Source: an uncultured Eubacteriales bacterium
GTDB lineage: Bacteria > Bacillota > Clostridia > Oscillospirales > CAG-272
NCBI GenBank assembly: GCA_934446285.1
Contig: CAKSEI010000013.1
Location: forward strand, 1-17,609
Length of the DNA: 17,609 nt
Direction of reading: 5' to 3'
Shown in pieces: positions 7,267 through 14,836 of this stretch. The notes under the pieces were generated by a model that saw only the letters and a program-made list of their open reading frames with translations, had not been told where the DNA came from and did not search any database. Within the stretch, counting starts at the first letter, position 1. Each line of letters starts with the position of its first letter. The translations under genes were made by a program, and so were the position numbers.

Positions 7267-9261
7267 ATGCAGAGAATAGGTGTTTTCGTGTGCCATTGCG
7301 GCACTAATATCGCCGGCACGGTAGACGTAAAGGCAGTGGCGGAGGCTCTCGGACATGAGCCGGGCGTTGTCTTCTCCACAGACTATCAGTACATGTGCTC
7401 TCAGGCGGGACAGAATATAATAAAGGAAGCAATAGCCGAGTACAGACTCACGGGTATCGTCGTGTGCTCGTGCTCGCCGCGTATGCATGAGGCGACATTC
7501 CGCAAGACGGCAGCCGCCGCCGGGCTTAACTCGTATATGGTCGAGATAGCCAATATACGCGAGCAGTGCTCATGGGTTCACAAGGATATGCCGACGGGCA
7601 CGGAGAAGGCGATAATCCTCGGACGCGCAGCGGTCGCAAAGGTCAGCCTGAACGCGCCGCTCACCCCGGGCGAGTCTCCGGTCACTAAGAGAGCGCTCGT
7701 CATCGGCGGCGGTATTGCCGGTATTCAGACTGCGCTTGATATCGCCGACGCGGGCTTCCCCGTAGATATAGTTGAGACCAAGCCGACGATAGGCGGTAAG
7801 ATGGCTCAGCTCGATAAGACCTTCCCGACCCTCGACTGCGCCGCGTGCATACTCACGCCGAAGATGGTCGACGTAGCGCAGAATGAGCGCATACGCATCT
7901 TCTCCTACTCGCAGGTCGAGCAGGTCAAGGGCTTTGTCGGAAACTTTGACGTAACAATAAAGAGAAAAGCGCGTTACGTGCGCGAGGATATCTGTACGGG
8001 CTGCGGTCTTTGTACCGAGAAATGTCCGCAGAAGAAAATCCCCAATGAATTCAACCTCGGCATGGACAATCGCCGCGCAATATATATACCCTTTGCTCAG
8101 GCTGTCCCGAAGGTAGCAACGATCGACCCGGAGCACTGTAATATGCTGAAGAACGGCAAGTGCGGACTGTGCGCAAAGGTTTGCGGCGCAGGCGCTATCG
8201 ACTATAACGCAAAGGACGAGTTCGTAGAGGAGAAGTACGGCGCTATCGTCGTCGCAACGGGCTACAATCCCATCTCCATGGAGAAGTTCGACGAGTATGC
8301 ATACTCTCAGTCAAAGGATGTCATAACATCTCTTGAGTTCGAGAGACTGACAAATGCCGCAGGTCCTACGGGCGGTAAGCTGCTGCGCCCCTCGGACGGA
8401 GAGCATCCGCACACGATAGTATTTGTACAGTGCGTAGGCTCGAGATGCGAGGCGTGCGCCGCAAAGGGCAAGGAGTATTGCTCTAAGATATGCTGTATGT
8501 ATACGGCGAAGCACGCCATGCTGACAAGAGACAAGTATCCCGACACCGATGTTTACGTATTCTATATCGATGTACGCACACCAGGAAAGAATTTCGACGA
8601 ATTCTACCGCCGCGCCGTTGAGGAGTACGGAGTACACTACATAAAGGGTACGGTCGGCAAGGTCACACCCGAGAGCGGAAAGCTCAAGGTTCAGGCATCC
8701 GACCTTATAGAGAATAAACAGCTGCATATTGATGCAGACCTCGTGGTGCTTGCCGCCGCAATAGAGCCGGACAAGAGCGCAAGACCCCTTGCAACCATGC
8801 TCACGGCATCAATGGACACCAACGACTTTTTCACGGAGGCGCATCCGAAGCTCCGTCCCGTAGAGAGCCCGACCGCAGGCGTATTCCTCTCGGGCGCGTG
8901 CCAGGGACCTAAGGATATCCCCGAGACGGTTGCTCAGGCGGGCGCTGCCGCATCAAAGGTTATAGGACTTCTCTGCAAGGATAAGCTGACGGGCAACCCG
9001 TGCGTGGCTCATCCCGACGAGAATATGTGCAACGGCTGCTCGACGTGCGAAAAGGTCTGCCCCTACGGAGCGATAACCTACGTCGAAAAGGAATTCCGTA
9101 TGCCCGATCGCACCACGAGAGTGCGCAGAGTCGCGCAGGTAAACGAAGCGGTCTGCCAGGGCTGCGGCTGCTGTACGGTTGCGTGCATGTCCGGAGCTAT
9201 GGACTTACGCGGCTTCAAGAATAAACAAATTATTGCGGAGGTGGATGCGATATGCAGGTAA
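7267..9261 (+). CDS. hdrA: Heterodisulfide reductase subunit A-like flavoprotein (HdrA), predicted electron-bifurcating hub
   Basis: 664 residues, close to methanogen HdrA (about 650). In order: an N-terminal domain with Cys pairs VCHCG (C9, C11) and VVCSCS (C67, C69); a thioredoxin-reductase-like FAD domain with GGGIAG (147-152); an inserted ferredoxin domain (C243, C246, C249, C253 and C291, C299, C302, C306); the HdrA-specific cluster C389, C405, C409, C410 (QC...YCSKICC); and a C-terminal ferredoxin (C588, C591, C594, C598 and C630, C633, C636, C640). Every cluster ligand set I could check is complete, so nothing suggests a degenerate copy. In known complexes the HdrA FAD splits electron pairs between ferredoxin and HdrB; bifurcation here is inferred. 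It has the strongest ribosome site in the operon (AAGGAGGTG). The 3' end overlaps mvhD by 10 bp. Confidence 0.94.
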   Translation: MQRIGVFVCHCGTNIAGTVDVKAVAEALGHEPGVVFSTDYQYMCSQAGQNIIKEAIAEYRLTGIVVCSCSPRMHEATFRKTAAAAGLNSYMVEIANIREQCSWVHKDMPTGTEKAIILGRAAVAKVSLNAPLTPGESPVTKRALVIGGGIAGIQTALDIADAGFPVDIVETKPTIGGKMAQLDKTFPTLDCAACILTPKMVDVAQNERIRIFSYSQVEQVKGFVGNFDVTIKRKARYVREDICTGCGLCTEKCPQKKIPNEFNLGMDNRRAIYIPFAQAVPKVATIDPEHCNMLKNGKCGLCAKVCGAGAIDYNAKDEFVEEKYGAIVVATGYNPISMEKFDEYAYSQSKDVITSLEFERLTNAAGPTGGKLLRPSDGEHPHTIVFVQCVGSRCEACAAKGKEYCSKICCMYTAKHAMLTRDKYPDTDVYVFYIDVRTPGKNFDEFYRRAVEEYGVHYIKGTVGKVTPESGKLKVQASDLIENKQLHIDADLVVLAAAIEPDKSARPLATMLTASMDTNDFFTEAHPKLRPVESPTAGVFLSGACQGPKDIPETVAQAGAAASKVIGLLCKDKLTGNPCVAHPDENMCNGCSTCEKVCPYGAITYVEKEFRMPDRTTRVRRVAQVNEAVCQGCGCCTVACMSGAMDLRGFKNKQIIAEVDAICR

Positions 9262-9692
9262 ACGAAAGCGAATACAGACCGCTCATAGTGGCGTTCTGCT
9301 GCAACTGGTGTTCATACGCGGGCGCAGACCTCGCCGGAAACAACAGACTGAACTATCCTGCGGACGTAAAGATAATACGCGTGCCCTGCTCGTGCAGGGT
9401 AAATCCGACGTTCATCCTACGCGCATTCCAGCGCGGGGCTGACGGAGTTATACTGTGCGGCTGCCATCCCGGTGACTGCCACTATACCTCCGGCAACTAC
9501 TATACCCGCAGACGTATGGCTCTGCTCTTCTCAATGCTCGACTATCTCGGCATAGAGCGCGAGCGCACGCGCGTTGAGTGGGTATCCGCCGCCGAGGGAG
9601 CTAAATTCTCCGCGACGATGAACGAATTCTGCACGGCGGTTGCCGCCCTCGGAAAAAATAAAAGGCTGGAGGATCTGAGATGCAGAAAATAA
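9252..9692 (+). CDS. flxD: MvhD/FlxD-type [2Fe-2S] linker protein
   Basis: 146 residues of the methyl-viologen-reducing hydrogenase delta family, which connects an electron-input module to HdrA. The family signature FCCNWCSYAGAD is at 15-26 with C16, C17 and C20. Further conserved cysteines are C46, C48 (PCSCR) and C69, C71, C76 (CGCHPGDC), the [2Fe-2S] ligand regions of MvhD. No MvhA or MvhG hydrogenase genes lie nearby; the partners are NAD(P)H-type Flx genes, so FlxD is a better name than MvhD. The start follows GGAGGTG and lies inside the end of hdrA. The end overlaps the next gene by 13 bp, suggesting coupled translation of a stoichiometric complex. Confidence 0.92.
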   Translation: MQVNESEYRPLIVAFCCNWCSYAGADLAGNNRLNYPADVKIIRVPCSCRVNPTFILRAFQRGADGVILCGCHPGDCHYTSGNYYTRRRMALLFSMLDYLGIERERTRVEWVSAAEGAKFSATMNEFCTAVAALGKNKRLEDLRCRK

Positions 9693-10672
9693 CACGTGAA
9701 GTCCTCATAGACAAGGCAGCAGACCTGCTCACTTCCGGCACGGTCGACCGTGTGCTCGGCTGGAAAAAGGGTGAGTTCGACTGGGACGTTACCCCCGCCG
9801 TTTTTAAAAGTGCCGAGGATATGAAGAAAGATTTCGTATTCAACAGCTTCTGCGGAGCGAATTTCTCCGGATACCTTGTGAGTGAGACGAGAAAGAGTGA
9901 GGGCAAGGTGCTTGTTTTCCTCAAGCCCTGCGATACGTACAGCTTCAATCAGCTGCTCACCGAGCACCGCTTTGACAGAGAAAAGGTTTATGCGCTCGGC
10001 GTACCGTGTAACGGTATGCTCGACGCTGCCTCAATTCGTTCAAAGTACGAGACGGCAGTCTCATGCACGGATGACGGCGAGAATGTCACGGTAAATACCA
10101 TGTATGACGGCTCATTTACCGAGAAGAGAGAAAATCTCTTAGCTGAGCGCTGTGCAAACTGCAAGTCGGGTAAGCATGTCGCATATGACGAGCTGCTCGG
10201 CGAGGACGGCGAGGTAAAGGACAGCGCCCGCTTTGACGAGGTAAAGAGAATAGAGAGCATGACGCCCGATGAGCGCTTTGCATTCTGGCAGGGCGAGCTG
10301 TCGCGCTGCATACGCTGCAATGCGTGCCGTGATGTATGTCCCGCCTGCACCTGCGAGAAGTGCGTTTTCGACAATCCCGAATCGGGAGTCGAAAATAAGG
10401 CAGCCGCGGACAGCTTTGAAGAGAAGATGTTCCACATTATACGTGCGTTCCACGTCGCGGGACGCTGTACCGACTGCGGTGAGTGCTCACGCGTATGTCC
10501 TCAGCACATACCGCTGCATCTGCTCAACCGCAAGTTTATAAAGGATATAAACAGCTTCTACGGCGATTATCAGGCGGGCGCCGAGGTCGGCAGCCGCGCA
10601 CCGATAGTCAACTGGACGGAGAACGATATCGAGCCGTCCGATGCTGTGAGAGGAGGCGGAAAAGATGCGTAA
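9680..10672 (+). CDS. flxC: Fe-S electron-transfer protein with FrhB/FdhB-like N-domain (FlxC-like)
   Basis: 330 residues. The N-terminal part (about 25-230) has the look of the F420-hydrogenase/formate-dehydrogenase beta (FrhB) family: a CGAN box at 58-61, KPCD (82-85), GVPCNGM (107-113), and RCANCKSG (157-164). The C-terminal third carries two complete [4Fe-4S] motifs, C210, C213, C216, C220 and C263, C266, C269, C273, plus an extra Cys-rich CPACTCEKC (220-228). FrhB relatives can bind a flavin; whether this one does cannot be told. Lying between MvhD and the FlxB/FlxA genes, it most likely relays electrons from FlxA towards HdrA. The FlxC label rests on domain content and gene order, not on a direct match. 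ATG follows GGAGGATC. Confidence 0.78.
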   Translation: MQKITREVLIDKAADLLTSGTVDRVLGWKKGEFDWDVTPAVFKSAEDMKKDFVFNSFCGANFSGYLVSETRKSEGKVLVFLKPCDTYSFNQLLTEHRFDREKVYALGVPCNGMLDAASIRSKYETAVSCTDDGENVTVNTMYDGSFTEKRENLLAERCANCKSGKHVAYDELLGEDGEVKDSARFDEVKRIESMTPDERFAFWQGELSRCIRCNACRDVCPACTCEKCVFDNPESGVENKAAADSFEEKMFHIIRAFHVAGRCTDCGECSRVCPQHIPLHLLNRKFIKDINSFYGDYQAGAEVGSRAPIVNWTENDIEPSDAVRGGGKDA

Positions 10673-11684
10673 ATCGGATTTGAACGGACTGCTCGCCGCG
10701 ATAGCGGCAGGGCGAAAGCTCTATCTGCCCGTCGACACGGACGCAGGTACCCGTTTTGTCCTTTGGCAGGAGGGCGTTGAGCTTTCACACAGCCTGAACA
10801 GTGCGCGCAGCGCCAAGGATTTCTTCTTCCCTCAGACCGAAACTCTTATGGAGTTTAAGGTCGAGGGCAAGAAGATTGAAATAAAGGATATAAGAGAGGA
10901 GCACGAGGATTTCGCTCTCTTCGGAGTCAGAGCCTGTGACGTGCGCGGATTTGAGGTACTCGACAGAGTATTTCTCTCCGAGCCTGTCGACAGCTACTAC
11001 AAGAACCGCCGCGAACACTGCACGGTATTTTCCCTTGCGTGCACCCGCCCGCAGGCGACATGCTTCTGCACGACCTTCGGTATAGACCCGGCAAACCCGG
11101 GCGCGGACGTACAGTGCTATATTGATGCGGACACCGTATACCTCGAGGCGCTCACCGACAAGGGAAGAGACGCCCTTGATAAGGCGGGCATTACCGATGA
11201 GTGCACGGATGAAACGGTAAAGGCTCAGAGAGATACGATAGGCGAGAGAATGAACGCTCTGCCGCTCGCGGGACTGTCCGCCGACGCTTTCGGTGCGGGC
11301 AAGACCGATGAGTATTTCGACAGCGACGCGTGGGCGCACCTGTCCGAATCTTGTCTCGGCTGCGGCACGTGCACCTTTGTCTGCCCGACCTGTCAGTGCT
11401 ATGATATAAAGGATTTCAACACGGGAGACGGCATAAAGCGTTTCCGCTGCTGGGACTCGTGCATGTACTCCGAGTTTACGAAGATGTCGGCGGGGCAGCC
11501 TCGCCTTACTCAAAAGGAGCGCTTCAGGCAGAGATTTATGCACAAGCTTGTTTATTTCCCCGAGAACAACGACGGAATTTTCGGCTGCGTCGGCTGCGGC
11601 AGATGTGTTGCAAAGTGCCCCATCGGGATGAATATAGTAAAGGTTATGAAAACCCTTTCGGACGGAGGCAAAGCAGATGAATGA
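10665..11684 (+). CDS. flxB: 4Fe-4S dicluster protein resembling AsrA/hydrogenase beta subunits (FlxB-like)
   Basis: 339 residues. Family hallmarks are GVRACDVRG (88-96) and CFCTTFG (134-140), seen in anaerobic sulfite reductase subunit A and the beta subunits of archaeal sulfhydrogenases. Two [4Fe-4S] sites follow: C230, C233, C236, C240 (CLGCGTCTFVCP) and C308, C311, C314, C318 (CVGCGRCVAKCP). In those enzymes this subunit pairs with a flavin NAD(P)H subunit like the next gene, and that pairing is kept here. No sulfite reductase catalytic subunit (AsrC) or NiFe hydrogenase gene is present, so the pair probably feeds the Hdr complex. It overlaps both neighbours by 8 bp; GAGGAGG precedes the ATG. 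Confidence 0.82.
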   Translation: MRKSDLNGLLAAIAAGRKLYLPVDTDAGTRFVLWQEGVELSHSLNSARSAKDFFFPQTETLMEFKVEGKKIEIKDIREEHEDFALFGVRACDVRGFEVLDRVFLSEPVDSYYKNRREHCTVFSLACTRPQATCFCTTFGIDPANPGADVQCYIDADTVYLEALTDKGRDALDKAGITDECTDETVKAQRDTIGERMNALPLAGLSADAFGAGKTDEYFDSDAWAHLSESCLGCGTCTFVCPTCQCYDIKDFNTGDGIKRFRCWDSCMYSEFTKMSAGQPRLTQKERFRQRFMHKLVYFPENNDGIFGCVGCGRCVAKCPIGMNIVKVMKTLSDGGKADE

Positions 11685-12510
11685 GATAAAAGAACCGCTT
11701 ATCCCCGTGATAGGAGAGGTTACGGATATACGTATCGACACGCCGGATATAAAGACATTCCGCGTGGTGACCCCCGACGGCAAAAAGCCCTTTGAGCACC
11801 GTCCCGGTCAGTGCGCTATGCTGTCCGTGCCCGGCGTCGGAGAGGGTATGTTCTCCATAACGTCCTCCCCCACGAATACCGAGTATATGGAATTCTCCAT
11901 AAAGAAGTGCGGATGCGTTACCGAGTGGCTGCACTCCATGGAGGTAGGTCAGCAGATAACCGTGCGCGGTCCTTACGGCAAGCCGTTTCCCGTTGACACC
12001 GAGTTTGCCGGACACAATATGCTCTTTATCGCGGGCGGCGTCGGACTCGCTCCCCTGCGCTCAGTAATAAACTATTGCCGCCACTACCGCGACAGATACG
12101 GAGTGATAGATATCGTATACGGCTCGCGCAGCAAGGATGACCTGCTCGACTACCGCGAGATAATCGACGAGTGGGCTAACGACGCGGGTGTAAACGTCCA
12201 CCTGACCATTGACCGCGAACAGGAGGGATGGGACGGACACGTCGGATTTGTTCCGAACTACGTAAAGGAGCTCGGCTTTGACACCGACAAGATCGCGGTG
12301 CTCTGCGGACCTCCGATAATGATAAAGTTTACCCTTGCGGGTCTTTATGAGCTCGGCTTTGATAAAACGCAGATATATACCACGCTTGAATTGCGCATGA
12401 AATGCGGTATCGGAAAGTGCGGCAGATGCAATGTCGGCACTAAATACGTCTGTAAGGACGGACCGGTGTTCCGCTTTGACGAGCTTGACGAGCTTCCCGA
12501 TGAGTATTGA
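11677..12510 (+). CDS. flxA: FAD/NAD(P)H-binding oxidoreductase with [2Fe-2S] site (FlxA)
   Basis: 277 residues of the ferredoxin-NADP reductase superfamily, close to AsrB and hydrogenase gamma subunits. The FAD-binding barrel shows RPGQCAMLS (42-50) and MFSITSSP (58-65). The nucleotide-binding domain shows IAGGVGLAPLRS (118-129) and CGPPIM (210-215). A C-terminal [2Fe-2S] site uses C243, C248, C251 and C259 (KCGIGKCGRC ... VC), typical of the AsrB/HydG/PyrK-like group. It should oxidise NADH or NADPH and hand electrons to the FlxB-like protein. NADH is assumed from Flx-Hdr precedent; the sequence does not let me decide. It is the only pyridine-nucleotide entry point in the Flx-Hdr-Frd set. 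GGAGG precedes the ATG, and the 5' end overlaps flxB by 8 bp. Confidence 0.9.
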   Translation: MNEIKEPLIPVIGEVTDIRIDTPDIKTFRVVTPDGKKPFEHRPGQCAMLSVPGVGEGMFSITSSPTNTEYMEFSIKKCGCVTEWLHSMEVGQQITVRGPYGKPFPVDTEFAGHNMLFIAGGVGLAPLRSVINYCRHYRDRYGVIDIVYGSRSKDDLLDYREIIDEWANDAGVNVHLTIDREQEGWDGHVGFVPNYVKELGFDTDKIAVLCGPPIMIKFTLAGLYELGFDKTQIYTTLELRMKCGIGKCGRCNVGTKYVCKDGPVFRFDELDELPDEY

Positions 12511-12526
12511 GAAAGGATACGGAACA

Positions 12527-13201
12527 ATGGAAAATACTGTAAGTATATACCTTTTCGGCAAGAAATACGAGGTCCCCTCGGAGCTTACCATAATGCGCGC
12601 CATGGAGTACGCGGGCTATCAGCTCGTGCGCGGCTGCGGCTGCCGTAACGGCTTCTGCGGAGCGTGTGCGACCATTTACAGAATAAAGGGGGAGCGGGAG
12701 CTTAAGACATGCCTTGCCTGCCAGACCAAGGTCGAGGAAGGCATGTATGTGGCGACTCTGCCGTTCTTCCCGCTTGTAAAGCAGGTTTACGACATAGAGA
12801 AGATAAAGCCCACCGAGCAGATAATGATGCAGCTTTATCCCGAAATATACGCGTGTGTCGGCTGCAACGCATGTACAAAGGCTTGTACTCAGTCTCTCAA
12901 CGTCATGCAGTACATAGCATATGCACAGCGCGGCGAGTTTGAAAAGTGCGCCGAGGAGTCCTTTGACTGCGTAATGTGCGGCTGCTGCTCATCCCGCTGT
13001 CCCGCAGGTATATCGCATCCTCAGGTTGCGATGCTCGCACGCAGACTCAACGGAAAGTATTTAGCTCCCGTTTCCGCTCACCTTGAGGAGCGCGTAAAGG
13101 AAATAAAGGACGGTACGTTTACAGAGCTTATAGAGTCCCTCATGGGCAAGCCCGTCGAAGAGCTGAAAGAGCTTTACAACAACCGCGAGATAGAAAAGTA
13201 A
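12527..13201 (+). CDS. frdB: Fumarate reductase Fe-S subunit, soluble TfrB-like N-half type (FrdB-like)
   Basis: 224 residues. A plant-type [2Fe-2S] domain comes first (C39, C44, C47 in CRNGFCGAC, then C62/C65 in TCLAC). A helical dicluster domain follows, with C110, C113, C116, C120 and C148, C151, C154, C158. Classical FrdB/SdhB has one [4Fe-4S] and one [3Fe-4S]; here both motifs are complete CX2CX2CX3CP, so two [4Fe-4S] clusters are expected, which is more HdrC-like. Archaeal TfrB has the same start but a fused HdrB-like C-half, absent here. ATG 12527 is preceded by GAAAGGA and leaves a 16-bp gap after flxA. The same frame runs open 96 bases further upstream inside flxA, but without a ribosome site. 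It should link the Hdr complex to the flavoprotein encoded next. Confidence 0.88.
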   Translation: MENTVSIYLFGKKYEVPSELTIMRAMEYAGYQLVRGCGCRNGFCGACATIYRIKGERELKTCLACQTKVEEGMYVATLPFFPLVKQVYDIEKIKPTEQIMMQLYPEIYACVGCNACTKACTQSLNVMQYIAYAQRGEFEKCAEESFDCVMCGCCSSRCPAGISHPQVAMLARRLNGKYLAPVSAHLEERVKEIKDGTFTELIESLMGKPVEELKELYNNREIEK

Positions 13202-13213
13202 GGGAGAAGAGCC

Positions 13214-14821
13214 ATGTATTCAAAAGAGTTTGAAAAATCGCTTAAGGCAGTCGAGGCGGCACGTGAGGAAAACGTCCGCTATGAGCCTGCCCGCATGACC
13301 GCAAAGGAAAAGGAAGACCTGCTGTGCGCTTTTCACCCCGACTACAAAAAGAGCGAGTTCAAGGAGCTGACGATAGGTCCGAACAAGGGCGAGAGCGTTC
13401 CCAAAGAGTTATGCGATATGCTCGAGGCTCACAGCCGCATAAGCGCTCAGTCGGTAGACCTCAATAATCCGACATACGACGTAGACGTGCTTGTCATCGG
13501 CGGAGGCGGCGCAGGTTCATCAGCAGCAATTGAGGCAAATGAGGCAGGGGCTGATGTCATGATAGTGACGAAGCTGCGCATAGGAGACGCAAACACCATG
13601 ATGGCTGAGGGCGGCATACAGGCTGCCGACAAGCCGAATGACTCTCCCGCGATACACTTTGTCGACGCATACGGCGGAGGACACTTTGCCGCTAAGCGCG
13701 AGCTGCTCTCAAAGCTTGTTACCGAAGCTCCCGAGGCGATAAAGTGGCTAAGTGAGCTGGGCGTTGAATTTGACAAAGCACCCGACGGAACCATGATCAC
13801 GACCCACGGCGGCGGCACGTCGAGAAAGCGTATGCACGCAGCCAAGGACTATTCGGGCGCTGAGATAATGCGCACGCTGCGTGATGAGGTTATTAACCGC
13901 GGCATACCCGTAGTCGACTTTACGTCGGCTGTCGAGATTATCCTCGATGACAAGGGAAATGCGGCAGGCGCCGTTCTCATGAATATGGAGACGGGCGAGC
14001 TTATGGTTGCCCGCGCAAAGACGGTTATCATTGCCACCGGCGGAGCGGGAAGAATGCATTATCAGGGCTTCCCGACCTCAAACCACTACGGTGCTACCGC
14101 AGACGGACTTGTCCTCGGGTACAGAGTCGGCGCTAAGCTGCTTTATGCAGACACACTGCAGTACCATCCTACGGGCGCTGCATTCCCGGAGCAGATATTC
14201 GGTGCTCTCGTTACCGAAAAGGTACGTTCGCTCGGAGCAAAGCTCGTAAACCGCGACGGTAAGGTATTTATGCATCCGCTCGAGACGCGTGACGTCTCGG
14301 CTGCATCCATTATCCGCGAGTGCAGCGAGAGAGACGAAGGCGTTGACACGGGAAGCGGAAAGGCCGTATGGCTTGACACCCCGATGATAGAGATAATCGG
14401 CGGCGAGGGCACTATTGAGAAGCGCATTCCCGCAATGATGCGTATGTTCGCAAGCTACGGCATAGATATAAGAAAAGAGCCGATACTTGTCTATCCGACG
14501 CTGCACTATCAGAACGGCGGACTTGACATAGGCACTGACTGCATGAGCACGTGCGTACATAATCTTTTCGGCGCGGGCGAGGCCGTCGGCGGCATCCACG
14601 GCAGAAACAGACTGATGGGCAATTCTCTGCTTGATATCATAGTATTCGGCAGGAGCGCGGGCAGGAGCGCGGCAGCGAGCGCACACGGGACAACGGTCGG
14701 CAAGCTTACCCTTGATCACATAGAGAAATTTGAAAACGAGAGAAAGGCAGCGGGCATAACGACCGATGCCGTGTCTCCCAAGCTGCTCCCCGACTACAGA
14801 CGCAAGAGAAGCGAAATATAA
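13214..14821 (+). CDS. frdA: Soluble fumarate reductase flavoprotein (FrdA/TfrA-like), non-covalent FAD predicted
   Basis: 535 residues. The FAD dinucleotide motif VIGGGGAGSS is at 94-103, preceded by an unusual extension of about 85 residues containing FHPDY and GPNKGE. Fumarate-site residues are all present by alignment with E. coli FrdA: H318 in QYHPTG (His232), R359 in ETRD (Arg287, proton donor), H431 in LHYQNGG (His355) and R466 in GRNRL (Arg390). The covalent-FAD His44 (SHTVAAEGG in E. coli) is N127 here (ANTMMAEGG), so FAD should be bound non-covalently, as in L-aspartate oxidase. The protein stops soon after the capping and FAD domains, so the C-terminal helical domain of membrane Frd/Sdh is missing. 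No FrdC/D anchor is encoded. Reduction of fumarate to succinate in the cytoplasm is expected; another enoate substrate is possible but less likely given the conserved site. Confidence 0.9.
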   Translation: MYSKEFEKSLKAVEAAREENVRYEPARMTAKEKEDLLCAFHPDYKKSEFKELTIGPNKGESVPKELCDMLEAHSRISAQSVDLNNPTYDVDVLVIGGGGAGSSAAIEANEAGADVMIVTKLRIGDANTMMAEGGIQAADKPNDSPAIHFVDAYGGGHFAAKRELLSKLVTEAPEAIKWLSELGVEFDKAPDGTMITTHGGGTSRKRMHAAKDYSGAEIMRTLRDEVINRGIPVVDFTSAVEIILDDKGNAAGAVLMNMETGELMVARAKTVIIATGGAGRMHYQGFPTSNHYGATADGLVLGYRVGAKLLYADTLQYHPTGAAFPEQIFGALVTEKVRSLGAKLVNRDGKVFMHPLETRDVSAASIIRECSERDEGVDTGSGKAVWLDTPMIEIIGGEGTIEKRIPAMMRMFASYGIDIRKEPILVYPTLHYQNGGLDIGTDCMSTCVHNLFGAGEAVGGIHGRNRLMGNSLLDIIVFGRSAGRSAAASAHGTTVGKLTLDHIEKFENERKAAGITTDAVSPKLLPDYRRKRSEI

Positions 14822-14836
14822 AGGAGAACAAAGGAA

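Noticed and set aside
10785..11783. Long minus-strand open frame (332 codons) opposite flxB
   Set aside because: Same reason: antisense to an intact Fe-S gene, no family features, no ribosome site.
9680..12510. Anaerobic sulfite reductase (asrABC) operon
   Set aside because: AsrA- and AsrB-like subunits are present, but no AsrC sirohaem subunit; the neighbours are MvhD and Hdr genes.
12431..12526. Upstream start for frdB inside flxA
   Set aside because: The 32 extra residues are the out-of-frame reading of the flxA 3' end, and ATG 12527 has a good ribosome site and matches the domain start.
13214..14821. L-aspartate oxidase (NadB)
   Set aside because: It lacks the C-terminal helical domain of NadB, has a long N-terminal extension, an adjacent FrdB and no nadA/nadC; the shared non-covalent FAD site is not decisive.
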